A stretch of 64,000 nt of DNA from Rhodococcus sp. ABRD24 (GTDB taxonomy: Bacteria > Actinomycetota > Actinomycetes > Mycobacteriales > Mycobacteriaceae), in NCBI RefSeq assembly GCF_004328705.1, contig NZ_CP035319.1, positions 4,154,001 to 4,218,000 of the forward strand, in the 5' to 3' direction. Shown in pieces: positions 23,540 through 31,667 of this stretch. Position 1 is the stretch's first letter. Each line of letters starts with the position of its first letter. A program made the position numbers and the translations under genes. The notes beneath the pieces were generated by a model. It did not search any database. It saw only the letters and a list, made by a program, of their open reading frames with translations, and was not told the DNA's origin.

Positions 23540-25009
23540 TCAGGTCAGGGCGATGTACTTGGAGTCGAGATAGTCGCTGATGCCTTCACTGCCACCTTCG
23601 CGACCGATCCCGGACATCTTGACCCCGCCGAATGGTGCGGCGACGTCGGAGATGATGCCTCGATTGACTCCGACCATGCCGGCTCGCAGTGCAGTGGCCA
23701 CGCGTTTGCAGCGATCGATATCTCGGCTGTAGAAGTATGCGGCCAGCCCGTACTCGGTGGAGTTCGCGGCCGCGACGGCCTCGTTCTCGGTCTGGAAGGT
23801 GCTGATGATCGCGACTGGACCGAACACTTCCTCGCGGGTTGCCGGGGCATAGGCGTCGACCTGATCGAGGACGGTGGGCGGATAGAAGAACCCTTCGCCA
23901 TCGGGGATCTTGCCGCCCAGTCGTAGCCGTGCGCCGCTGGCGAGAGCGGACTCGACGATTCCCGCGACCGATGCACGCTGGTCGGCGCTGATCAACGGTC
24001 CGAGCGTCACTCCGGCGTCGTACCCCGCGCCGAGTCGGAGCGCTGCCATTTTCTCGGTGAGCTTCGTGGTGAACTCCTCGGCGATGGTCGAGTGGACGAG
24101 GAACCGATTGGCTGCGGTGCACGCTTCACCACCGTTGCGCATCTTCGCGGCGAATGCGCCCTCGACGGCGGCATCTACGTCGGCGTCGTCGAACACGAGG
24201 AACGGCGCATTTCCGCCCAGTTCCATGGATGTCCGCTGGACACGCTCGGCGGCCTGACGCAGGAGGATCTGCCCGACGCGAGTGGAACCGGTGAAGCTGA
24301 CCTTGCGGACTCGGCTATCCGACAGGATCGCGCCGGTCACGCCGCCGGCATTGGAGGTCGGAAGAACTGAAAGTACGCCCGCGGGTAGACCCGCTTCGGT
24401 GAGGACGTCGGCAAGCGCCAACATGGTCAGCGGGGTCTCGGACGCGGGTTTGACGATCATGACGTTGCCCGCCGCGAGTGCGGGCCCTATCTTGCGAGTG
24501 CCCATCGCCAGCGGAAAGTTCCACGGCGTGATGGCCAGGCATACGCCGAGGGGCTCGTGGGCGACGACGATCTGGCCCGTTCCGCCCGGTGACGTGGTGA
24601 CACGACCGTTGATGCGGGTGGCCTCCTCGGCGAACCATCGAAGGAAGTCTGCACCGTATCGCGCCTCGGCGAGGCTGTCAGGGAGTGCGCGACCGAGTTC
24701 GAGGGTCATGAGCATGGCGAACTCGTCAGTCCGCTCGACGAGAATTTCGTACGAGCGTCGCAGGATGTCGCTGCGCTCACGCGTCGGCGTCGCGGCCCAA
24801 ACGCTAGCGGCGGAGTGGGCAGTTTCTACTGCTCGAAGTGCGTCGTCGACAGTCGCGTCGGCCACGGATGTGAGAGTCCGCTCAGTGGCGGGGTCCGTGA
24901 CGTCGAACGCCGCGCCAGTGATGGACGGCACCGACTGGCCGCCGATGCGAAGCCCCGTCGGCAGGGTCCTGAGCAGCTGCTCAGCCGAGTCAGGGTAAGT
25001 CGAATTCAT
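23540..25009 (-). CDS. NAD(P)-dependent succinate-semialdehyde-type aldehyde dehydrogenase
   Basis: The 489-residue aldehyde dehydrogenase groups by motif with succinate-/glutarate-semialdehyde dehydrogenases (GabD type). Key parts are the cofactor region PWNFPLAMGTRKIGPALAAGN, FTGSTRVGQILL, the catalytic glutamate in LELGGNAPF (here MELGGNAPF), and the nucleophile cysteine in RNGGEACTAANRF. EEVFGPVA and the C-terminal PFGGVKMSGIGREGG complete the pattern. It would oxidise a short semialdehyde to a dicarboxylate that enters central metabolism, a fitting last step for a ring-cleavage pathway. It follows the first LLM monooxygenase gene by 31 bases and is probably in the same operon. Confidence 0.85.
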   Translation of the reverse strand: MNSTYPDSAEQLLRTLPTGLRIGGQSVPSITGAAFDVTDPATERTLTSVADATVDDALRAVETAHSAASVWAATPTRERSDILRRSYEILVERTDEFAMLMTLELGRALPDSLAEARYGADFLRWFAEEATRINGRVTTSPGGTGQIVVAHEPLGVCLAITPWNFPLAMGTRKIGPALAAGNVMIVKPASETPLTMLALADVLTEAGLPAGVLSVLPTSNAGGVTGAILSDSRVRKVSFTGSTRVGQILLRQAAERVQRTSMELGGNAPFLVFDDADVDAAVEGAFAAKMRNGGEACTAANRFLVHSTIAEEFTTKLTEKMAALRLGAGYDAGVTLGPLISADQRASVAGIVESALASGARLRLGGKIPDGEGFFYPPTVLDQVDAYAPATREEVFGPVAIISTFQTENEAVAAANSTEYGLAAYFYSRDIDRCKRVATALRAGMVGVNRGIISDVAAPFGGVKMSGIGREGGSEGISDYLDSKYIALT

Positions 25010-25040
25010 CTAGATTCCTATCAGCGGGCGGTATGCGTGG

Positions 25041-26186
25041 TCACCACGAGTAGTCGCGCGTCTCAGGCGGAGTCCACACTCCGGCCTCGCGCAGGTGGGC
25101 GAACACCGGAGCGAAGCCCTCGAGCTCCTCTGGGCTCCACAGCGGGAAGTTGACGAGAAGGTTGGTAGCGGCGGTGTTCTTCTTGATCGAGATGAGCTTC
25201 TCGGCTACCTGTTCGGGGGTGCCGATCAGCTTCAACATGGAGCCTGCGCCGCCGAATGCCATCGTGGCCTGCTCTTCGCCCATCGACTCGTACTGTGCGC
25301 GGGACGACTCGATCGACCCGAGGACGTCGGCAGCGATCTCCTTGGTCGCCGCTGGGTTCACCGACTTGCGGAGTTGCTCCCACTCCTCTTCCGCACGACC
25401 CTCCTCCTCTCGCACCAATGCGATGGCGAACGGGCAGGTCGCAACGCGACGACCGGTTGCGGCGGTCGCCTCGGCCAGACGTGTGTCGACGGCGCGGAGT
25501 GCGTCCTCGTCGGAGGCCAGCGTGACTAGCTGATCGCAGAACTGGGCGGCGAAGGCGGCGCCTGCGGGCGAGGCGCCCGCACTGACCAGTAGCGGATTGG
25601 GTTGCTGAACCGGACGAGGCATCTTGATTCGCCCGTGCACTTTGTAGTACTCGCCCTCGACGTCGATCGGCTCGATCTCGCTCCAGAGTTTGAAGACGAT
25701 GTCGGTGAACTCCGCCGCCATGTGATAGCGCTTGTCGTGCTCGACGAAGTCCTCGCCGAACAGTGCCGACTCGTCGGCGCTGAAACCGGTGACGACGTTC
25801 CATCCCCAACGTCCGTTGCTGAACGCGTCGAGGGTCGCACCCATGCGCGCGACATGCGCCGGCTTGTGATGGGTCGTGTGGAAAGTGGATATCACGCCGA
25901 TGTGCTCGGTGGCGGTCAGGAGCGCCATCGCGAGTAGGGGTGCGTGGTAGGCGGGAGCCTGGTGCCCACCGAGCTCGGCGGCACGCTGGTGCCCGGACCA
26001 GTTGTCGGCGATGAACAACGAATCGAAGCCGGTTCGCTCGGCGGCCTGTGCCAGCTCGACGAGATTCGCCTTGGTCATGTCCGGGGTGCGCTGAGCGGCC
26101 TCATCCGAGTAGAGGAAGTTTGTCTTTCCGGAGGGGAAGAAGTAGCCGAGATGCAGTTCACTGTCGTCGGAGGGGCGGGATTTCAC
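25041..26186 (-). CDS. Luciferase-like (LLM) FMN-dependent monooxygenase, paralogue 1
   Basis: The 381-residue product is a bacterial-luciferase-fold monooxygenase close to the RutA / dimethylsulfone / pyridine-monooxygenase branch. Typical segments are LGYFFPSG at the start, ERTGFDSLFIADNWSGHQ, and TEHIGVISTFHTTHHKPAHVARMGATLDAFSNGRWGWNVVTGF. MPRPVQQPNPLLVSAGASPAGAAFAAQFCDQ is the FMN-binding part. Such enzymes use FMNH2 from a separate reductase; one is encoded at 31093. It is closely similar to the protein at 33355-34509 throughout its length, so the pair arose by duplication. GTG 26186 has AGGAGT upstream. It precedes the semialdehyde dehydrogenase gene. Confidence 0.85.
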   Translation of the reverse strand: MKSRPSDDSELHLGYFFPSGKTNFLYSDEAAQRTPDMTKANLVELAQAAERTGFDSLFIADNWSGHQRAAELGGHQAPAYHAPLLAMALLTATEHIGVISTFHTTHHKPAHVARMGATLDAFSNGRWGWNVVTGFSADESALFGEDFVEHDKRYHMAAEFTDIVFKLWSEIEPIDVEGEYYKVHGRIKMPRPVQQPNPLLVSAGASPAGAAFAAQFCDQLVTLASDEDALRAVDTRLAEATAATGRRVATCPFAIALVREEEGRAEEEWEQLRKSVNPAATKEIAADVLGSIESSRAQYESMGEEQATMAFGGAGSMLKLIGTPEQVAEKLISIKKNTAATNLLVNFPLWSPEELEGFAPVFAHLREAGVWTPPETRDYSW

Positions 26187-26227
26187 GATGCGAACTCCTG
26201 ATCATTGAATAGGACGAATGGGATCCT

Positions 26228-26261
26228 GAGCGGTAACGCGGGAGGAGCGGTAACGCGGGAG
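26228..26261. repeat. Perfect 17-bp tandem duplication upstream of an LLM gene
   Basis: GAGCGGTAACGCGGGAG occurs twice head-to-tail (26228-26244 and 26245-26261), about 40 bases before the start of the first LLM monooxygenase gene. It may be a recent slip or a double regulator site. Confidence 0.6.
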
Positions 26262-26394
26262 GATTGAGAATCCCGTCGGGGGACCTCCTGCGGATCGGAG
26301 GCGCGGGCGCTGTCAACTGCCGCTTAGGTGGAAAGCAGTTCTTCGATCGTCGTGATCATCGACGGCGATGCCGTCTGTGATGGTCACCGGAGCG

Positions 26395-26964
26395 CTACTC
26401 GTCGGGAGAATCGGTGAAGATCGACTTCACGGGGGCGGCGAGTCCGAGGACGTGACCGATTGAAGTCGCCATGATGTAGTACCCGATCTGCAGCAGGACA
26501 CCGGCAGCTTGGTCGGCCCCGGCCTCCGCACTCAACCGTGCGAGGCTCTCGCGTGCTTGCTCCCATTCGCCGCGCGCGGCCGCTGCGGAGACAACTTGCA
26601 CAGCCGCTGCGCCTGCAGGGAGGTCAGGATGGTGCGGGTCGAGACTCTCGACCGCCGCGATCTCCTCACGAGTGAAGCTCAGGCGCAGAGCGCGATGCTC
26701 GTGCTGGAACAGTTCAGGCTCGGCATTGGTGGCTGCGGCGACGGCCAACGCGACGATCTCTCGGACGTTCTGGTCGACCGGAGCCGCCGAGGAGTCGGCG
26801 AACCCGACGAACGATCGAAGAGCGCCGTCGTTGTTGCCGAGGATCGCGAAGACGTCCCCGAGGTAGCCGAGGCGTTCGTACCGTGGACGCAGCAGGTCCT
26901 GCGATTCGGGTGTGAGCTCATCGAACTCGAGAGGGGTGATCGGCAGGTCGGTCGATTGCGTCAT
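26395..26964 (-). CDS. Carboxymuconolactone-decarboxylase-like (AhpD-fold) protein
   Basis: The 189-residue product has an AhpD/CMD-like helical fold: LRPRYERLGYLGDVFAILGNNDGALRSFVGFAD, then VDQNVREIVALAVAAATNAEPELFQHEHRA. The usual CxxC of peroxidase-type members is replaced (EPELFQHEH), so redox activity is unlikely and a lactone- or decarboxylase-type role fits better. It starts at ATG 26964, whose ATGA overlaps the TGA of the FAH-family gene, showing translational coupling. The substrate is unknown; in this setting it probably handles a ring-cleavage intermediate. Confidence 0.7.
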   Translation of the reverse strand: MTQSTDLPITPLEFDELTPESQDLLRPRYERLGYLGDVFAILGNNDGALRSFVGFADSSAAPVDQNVREIVALAVAAATNAEPELFQHEHRALRLSFTREEIAAVESLDPHHPDLPAGAAAVQVVSAAAARGEWEQARESLARLSAEAGADQAAGVLLQIGYYIMATSIGHVLGLAAPVKSIFTDSPDE

Positions 26965-27821
26965 GACACAGTCCAGTCGGTGGTTGTCGGGGCGAGGCTC
27001 TCGACACACTCGTTGCGTAGTTCGCCGAGTCCCGAGATGGTGGTCGTGAGCACTTGACCGGGGCGGAGCCACGGCTCGGGGTCTTGGCCCATGGCAATTC
27101 CGGGTGGAGTCCCGAGGAAGATCATGTCGCCGGGCTGCAATGCGATGACGGTGCTGATGTACGAGACCACGGTGGCGGGACTGAAGATCATGTCGGCGCC
27201 GGTGCCGTCCTGAACCCGAACGCCGTCGACGTCAGTGGTCAGTCGCATCTCCTGGACGGGGCCGGCATCTGTAGTGAGCCATGGGCCGATCGGCGTCATG
27301 GACTCCCAGATCTTGCCCATCAGCGGCGGCCGGTTACGGAACTGCCAGTCACGTACCCCGGTGTCGTTGCCGACGCAGTAGCCCGCGATGTGGTCTTCGG
27401 CCCGGTCGACGGGTATGTGGCGTCCCGCCGTGCCGATGATGGCGACGAGCTCGACCTCCCAGTCGTTGCTGACGCTCAGGCTCGAATGCGGAAGCATGAT
27501 CTGGTCGTTGGCACCGATGAGGCTCTCAGGGTATTTAGCGAAGATCGACGGGAACTCTGGTTGCGCCCGGCCGAGCTCGGCCGCGTGGGAGCCGAAGTTG
27601 AACCCGACCAGGAAGATCTTCGCCGACGACAGAGTCACGACCGGTGCGAGGTCCGTCGGTTCGAAGCTGATCGCCTCGCCGTCGGCGCGGGCCAGAGTCT
27701 CCCAGCCCTCGGTGTTGAGAAGGGCGCCAACGTCGGGCGAATCCAGCAGGATCGCGCTCGTCTCGGATTCCACGCGGGCTGCGCGGGTGCCGGTGGGGGT
27801 TCGCAAGGTTGCCAGACGCAT
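26961..27821 (-). CDS. FAH-family hydrolase/isomerase
   Basis: The 286-residue protein has the fumarylacetoacetate-hydrolase C-terminal fold: an IFLVGFNFGSHAAELG substrate/metal start, PESLIGANDQIMLP, the metal-binding DWEVELVAIIG, YCVGNDTGVRDWQ and GKIWESMTPIGPWL. The latter part has MIFLGTPPGIAMGQDPEPWL. Members cleave or isomerise acylpyruvates and 2-oxo-hept-3-ene-dioates formed from aromatic rings. It is the first gene of a minus-strand unit continuing to the CMD-like, LLM and dehydrogenase genes. The promoter region holds two copies of the cluster's palindrome. Confidence 0.85.
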   Translation of the reverse strand: MRLATLRTPTGTRAARVESETSAILLDSPDVGALLNTEGWETLARADGEAISFEPTDLAPVVTLSSAKIFLVGFNFGSHAAELGRAQPEFPSIFAKYPESLIGANDQIMLPHSSLSVSNDWEVELVAIIGTAGRHIPVDRAEDHIAGYCVGNDTGVRDWQFRNRPPLMGKIWESMTPIGPWLTTDAGPVQEMRLTTDVDGVRVQDGTGADMIFSPATVVSYISTVIALQPGDMIFLGTPPGIAMGQDPEPWLRPGQVLTTTISGLGELRNECVESLAPTTTDWTVS

Positions 27822-27911
27822 TGTTCGAAACCTCAGTTCGTTCGTGGGCTGGACTGATGAGGAGGTGCCGGGATGGAACGCCTCGTGTGCGCCGTCACAT
27901 CAGAAGTTACA

Positions 27912-27950
27912 CACCGTATTGCGGGATGGGCAACCCGCATTGCGGGATAT
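27912..27950. promoter_or_regulatory. Paired operators between the FAH-family and IclR genes
   Basis: Site 1 (27912-27928) has the half ACCGTA-T-TGCGGG and site 2 (27932-27950) the perfect CCCGCA-T-TGCGGG. Their centres (27919 and 27940) are 21 bases apart, two helical turns. The same motif pair recurs at two other divergent promoters of the island, so this is probably the binding site of the IclR-type regulator encoded at 28069. Confidence 0.65.
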
Positions 27951-28068
27951 GATCGTACAAGGTTGGCTGCTCACGGTTTCGTCGCTCCGCATTGACGTGC
28001 GGTCGAACTTGGCGGGGTCAAGGGTGGTCTGTATACGGGGATAGGCTGAGGGCGACGACGGGAGGACG

Positions 28069-28890
28069 GTGAAGCATGTGTCCACGGAAATGAGCATGGA
28101 TGCGCAACCCGGGGGGCAGGAATCGATCGGGCGACCTGGTGTGCAGTCTGTTCAGCGGGCCATCCAGCTACTCGAGGTTCTCGCCGCCGCTCAGTCCCCT
28201 CAGACGATGCAGAGTCTGGCGCTCAAGTTGGGATGCAGTCCGAGCACTGCCCACCGGATCGCGGTCACGCTCGCGCAGGGCAATCTGCTCGAGTTCAATC
28301 CGCTGACGAAGCGATACAGCTTGGGAGTCGGCATCACCAAGCTTGCGCAACGTCGGGCCGAGCAAATAGACCTCGGCTCGGTTGCGCAGCCATACATGGA
28401 CGAATTGCGCGAGCAGGTTCTGGAGACCACGTCATTGTGGACGCGCGCCGGCGACTCCAAGATCTGTGTTGCCTGTTCGGACAGCACATACACAATTCGT
28501 CAATACCTGCAGATCGGCACTCGGGTGCCGATGGCGGATCTCAGCGCGGGATCGCGGGTTCTGCTCGCGGACGAAGATCCAGAGTCGTTACGCGCGCTCA
28601 TGGCGGATTGGTATCCGGAGATGGCGAGCGACGAGATCAGCGACTTCCTTTCGAGTACTGCGTCGGTGCGTAGCACGGGCCTTTCGCTGCTGCCTGAAGA
28701 GAATGCGAACCGGGTACATCCGGATGTTTCGACGATGGCTGCGCCGGTGTTCGACAGTAGCGGGACGATCGTGGCTGCGTTGGTAGTCGCTGGACCCGTC
28801 ACTCGGTTCACGGCGGATGCCATGAAGCGTGCGGCAGGTGCTGTGCTCGGCTGCGCGCGCGACATCTCGACTGCCCTTGGTGCCGGTTAG
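28069..28890 (+). CDS. IclR-family regulator of the first catabolic island
   Basis: The 273-residue product has an N-terminal winged helix of IclR type (VQSVQRAIQLLEVLAAAQSPQTMQSLALKLGCSPSTAHRIAVTL). A C-terminal effector-binding domain follows, containing DLSAGSRVLLADEDPESL and a late MAAPVFDSSGTIVAALVVAGP. These proteins sense aromatic or other small acids. It is divergent from the FAH-family operon and sits amid the cluster, with its own promoter next to the paired operators. The start is taken at GTG 28069 just after GGGAGGA; GTG 28078 is possible. A terminator follows. Confidence 0.88.
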   Translation: MKHVSTEMSMDAQPGGQESIGRPGVQSVQRAIQLLEVLAAAQSPQTMQSLALKLGCSPSTAHRIAVTLAQGNLLEFNPLTKRYSLGVGITKLAQRRAEQIDLGSVAQPYMDELREQVLETTSLWTRAGDSKICVACSDSTYTIRQYLQIGTRVPMADLSAGSRVLLADEDPESLRALMADWYPEMASDEISDFLSSTASVRSTGLSLLPEENANRVHPDVSTMAAPVFDSSGTIVAALVVAGPVTRFTADAMKRAAGAVLGCARDISTALGAG

Positions 28891-28935
28891 TCTGCACGCT
28901 GGGTCGCGAGATCTGAGCGGGGGCGACTGCGTGAA

Positions 28936-28974
28936 CACTGCGATCGGCCGGGAAACACCCGGCCGATCGCAGTG
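28936..28974. terminator. Hairpin terminator (17-bp perfect stem)
   Basis: CACTGCGATCGGCCGGG at 28936-28952 pairs perfectly with 28958-28974 over a five-base loop. It lies between the convergent IclR-type gene and the DapA-family gene. Confidence 0.8.
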
Positions 28975-28998
28975 ACTGGATTCCGTTCAGCCGTCGCG

Positions 28999-29940
28999 TC
29001 AGATGGACTGCACGGGGAACGTCTCGCCCTGAATCACCGCATCGGCTTGGGCCAGCAGCTTCTGTATCTTTTCCAACCCTTCGGGTGTCGGCGTGATGAG
29101 CGGAGAACGCACCGCCGGGGACGCTAGTAGGCCCTTCTGGTGTAGAACCCACTTGGCCGGAGCCGGGTTCGTCTCGACGAACAGGAGATCGGTAAGCGGG
29201 TGCAGAGCGTAGTGAATCTCTCGCGCGCCTGCGAAGTCGCCTGCCTGCCAACGCTCGAACATGGTGGCGACGGCCTTGGGTGCAAGGTTTGCGGTGGCGC
29301 TGATGAACCCGCTCCCGCCGAGCGCCATCAGCGGCAGGCACAAGAGCTCGATGCCGGACCATACGAGGAAGTCGCGACCAGTCGCGTGCAGGACCCGTGA
29401 GAAGTGCTCGAAATCCTTGGTGGTCTCCTTGATTCCGACGATGTTCTCGTGCGCGCTGTTCAGGCGTGCGACGGTTTCTGGTGCCAGATCGACGGCGGTT
29501 CTCGACGGAACGTTGTAGATCACGATCGGCATGTCGGGGAACTCGGTGGCCACGGTCGAGTACCAGCGGAACAGTGCTTCCTGCGTCGGGCGGGCGTAGT
29601 AGGGCGTGATTACGAGCGCGGCGTCTGCACCGGCCTCGACTGCGGCCGCCGTGACCTCCAGGGTTTCGTCGAGCTTGGCAGAACCGGTGCCCGCCAGGAA
29701 CGGAACGGAGTCGTCCACGACCTCGGCGACGGTTCGGATCGCGGCAATTCGCTCGGCGACGGTCTGGGAGCTCGGTTCGCCGGTCGAGCCGCCGATCGAG
29801 ACGCCATGGGTGCCGCTGTCGAGGTGCCAGCGGGTGAGAGTGGCCAGGCTGCCGAGGTCCAGGCTCATGTCGTCGGCGAACGGCGTGATCAGGGGTGAAA
29901 TCGAGCCGGTGATCGACTGGGGGGTGCTACGGAACTTCAT
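28999..29940 (-). CDS. DapA-family (class I) lyase/aldolase
   Basis: The 313-residue protein has the dihydrodipicolinate synthase / N-acetylneuraminate lyase fold: SGTHGVSIGGSTGEP near the start, ALVITPYYARPTQEALFRWY, the tyrosine motif VIYNVPSRTAVDLA, and the Schiff-base lysine Lys171 in VGIKETTKDF. In catabolic clusters such proteins are often hydratase-aldolases or decarboxylases that release pyruvate or an aldehyde. The true reaction here is unknown. Its ATG at 29940 overlaps the TGA of the upstream ornithine-cyclodeaminase-like gene (ATGA), so the two are translated together. Confidence 0.85.
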   Translation of the reverse strand: MKFRSTPQSITGSISPLITPFADDMSLDLGSLATLTRWHLDSGTHGVSIGGSTGEPSSQTVAERIAAIRTVAEVVDDSVPFLAGTGSAKLDETLEVTAAAVEAGADAALVITPYYARPTQEALFRWYSTVATEFPDMPIVIYNVPSRTAVDLAPETVARLNSAHENIVGIKETTKDFEHFSRVLHATGRDFLVWSGIELLCLPLMALGGSGFISATANLAPKAVATMFERWQAGDFAGAREIHYALHPLTDLLFVETNPAPAKWVLHQKGLLASPAVRSPLITPTPEGLEKIQKLLAQADAVIQGETFPVQSI

Positions 29941-30872
29941 GCGGTCGGTGCTCCTGTGTGATTGGCGGCGGCGACGTTTGCCACGGCGAGGTCGGCGAGT
30001 CCCATGCCCATCCCCTTGAAAACAGTCAGTCGTGGGGACGTAGGGCGCGAGGTGGCGCCAGTCAGGATGTCGCCGAGGGTGGCGACCGAAGACCAGTCGT
30101 CGCCGAAGTGGTCGATCAGCTCTTTCGACGCATTGCGTGCATTCGTCAGGTTGTCCACGACGGTGAGGTCGGAGTCGTCCAGGATGGCGCTGTCGAATTC
30201 CGCCGCGTGGGGGAGGATGGCGCCGATCGCATTGAAATGTGCGCCGTTCGCCAAGATGCCGCGTGGGAAGAACGGTTCGCGAGCGCGCGTGACTATGGTG
30301 ACGATGGGGGAGTCGGCTACCGCCTCCTCCAGCGTGTTCGCGGTTTCCGCCGAGATTTCCAGATCGGTGCCGATCTGCTTGGTGAACGCCTTCCGGCTGG
30401 CAGGGGTCGGGCTCCACACGCGTACCCGGCGCAGTGACCGGACGCAGGCTACCGCTGCGACCTGCTGGAGTGCCTGTCGGCCAGTGCCGATGATGGTCAT
30501 CTCGTCGGCGTCGGGCGCGGACAACGCATCGGTCGCCACTCCAGACACGGCAGCGGTGCGGATTACGCCGAGTGTGACCGACTGCATCATCGCCAGGATG
30601 CGTCCGTTGGTCGAATCGAACAGGCTCAGCAGCGACTCGGCGCCAACGGGAGTGTTGACCCAGGTCTTGAATGCGACGCGACCGGTCTCGTGATCGAATC
30701 CGCCGAGCGCGTGGGCGGCGCTCGATGGATCCCATGTGGTCATGGTCTTGGCTATGTTGCCCGCTCGGCCTCGCGCCTCGTGGTCAATCGCTGCTGCTAC
30801 GGCGGAAATTGCTTCGCTCAGCTGAACGGATCGATCAACGTCGGCGTCGGTGAGCCAGGGTGGTTGATGCAC
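29937..30872 (-). CDS. Ornithine cyclodeaminase / mu-crystallin-family protein
   Basis: The 311-residue product shows the family pattern: an N-terminal dimerisation part, GRVAFKTWVNTPVGAESLLSLFDSTNGRILAMM, RTAAVSGVATDALS, and a Rossmann region with EMTIIGTGRQALQQVAAVACV. IVTIVTRAREPFF follows, and the late NGAHFNAIGAILPHAAEFD. Members are NAD(P)-dependent amino-acid or imine dehydrogenases, cyclodeaminases or lyases. A role on an amine, imine or amino-acid intermediate would fit an N-containing substrate. GTG 30872 has AGGAGG 8 bases upstream. It is the first gene of a two-gene unit with the DapA-family gene. Confidence 0.85.
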   Translation of the reverse strand: MHQPPWLTDADVDRSVQLSEAISAVAAAIDHEARGRAGNIAKTMTTWDPSSAAHALGGFDHETGRVAFKTWVNTPVGAESLLSLFDSTNGRILAMMQSVTLGVIRTAAVSGVATDALSAPDADEMTIIGTGRQALQQVAAVACVRSLRRVRVWSPTPASRKAFTKQIGTDLEISAETANTLEEAVADSPIVTIVTRAREPFFPRGILANGAHFNAIGAILPHAAEFDSAILDDSDLTVVDNLTNARNASKELIDHFGDDWSSVATLGDILTGATSRPTSPRLTVFKGMGMGLADLAVANVAAANHTGAPTA

Positions 30873-30934
30873 GGGTGCGCCTCCTGTGATGGCGGTTGTT
30901 TCGGCTTCGTCCTGCGACGGCTACAAGGTAGTCC

Positions 30935-30973
30935 ATCCCGCAATGCGGCATAGACATCCCCTATAGCGGATTG
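30935..30973. promoter_or_regulatory. Paired operators between the OCD-like and flavin reductase genes
   Basis: Site 1 at 30935-30951 reads ATCCCGCAATGCGGCAT, and site 2 at 30956-30971 reads ATCCCCTATAGCGGAT. Centres are about 21 bases apart, as in the other two divergent regions of this island. The motif matches that at 27934-27946. Confidence 0.65.
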
Positions 30974-31092
30974 TACCGTGGTGTAATGCCAGTCACTACC
31001 CCTGTGCGGGCCGGCCCACCAACGTCTGTCAGGGCCATCCGAGGCCGGTCAGGCCGTTCCTTCAATGCCACTCGAAATCTGGAGATCCGACT

Positions 31093-31602
31093 ATGAGATT
31101 CAATGACGCACAGCTTCAGCAGCCGATCGATATCGAACGGTTCCGTGAAGCGATGACCAGGTTCCCCAGCGGCGTCACCATCGTCACCACCACCGACTCG
31201 ACCGGAAAGCCGCGCGGTTTCACCGCGACCTCTTTCTGTTCGCTGTCCGCCGAACCGGCCCTCGTCCTGGTGTGCGTCGCCAACACCGCCGAATGCCACG
31301 AAGTGTTTCTCTCCGCAGACCGATGGAACGTCCACTTCGTTGCGCCGGGCCAGACCGATCTCGCCATCCGTTTCGCCACGCGTGGGGCCGACAAGTTCGG
31401 CGGTGGCGTGGCGAAGACCGACGCGCTCGGCCAGCCGCACATCCTCGATTCGAGCGTCACGCTGCGGTGCGCCGCGTTTTCCAAGCATCCCGGCGGAGAC
31501 CACACCATCCTCATCGGGCGCGTCGATGACGTCGAGTTCGGAAACGACGAACCGACCGTGTACCACATGCGTGAGTTCCGCAGCTTGTCCCAGGCTTCGT
31601 GA
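31093..31602 (+). CDS. NAD(P)H:flavin reductase partner of the LLM monooxygenases
   Basis: The 169-residue protein is a flavin-reductase-domain (DIM6/HpaC-like) enzyme: FREAMTRFPSGVTIVTTTDSTGKPRGFTATSFCSLSAEPALVLVCVANT with the flavin-binding TATSFCSLS. FAVNIL-type sequence is replaced by WNVHFVAPGQ, and GDHTILIGRVDDVEF is near the end. It supplies FMNH2 to flavin monooxygenases such as the two LLM proteins here. GGAG lies before the ATG at 31093. It is followed by the carboxylesterase gene on the same strand, 65 bases on, and its promoter carries the paired operators. Confidence 0.85.
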   Translation: MRFNDAQLQQPIDIERFREAMTRFPSGVTIVTTTDSTGKPRGFTATSFCSLSAEPALVLVCVANTAECHEVFLSADRWNVHFVAPGQTDLAIRFATRGADKFGGGVAKTDALGQPHILDSSVTLRCAAFSKHPGGDHTILIGRVDDVEFGNDEPTVYHMREFRSLSQAS

Positions 31603-31667
31603 CCCGCGGTATGACGAACTGCAGGTCAGTTAGCACCCGAAAGTAGAATCTCGAAAGGATCTGTCGC

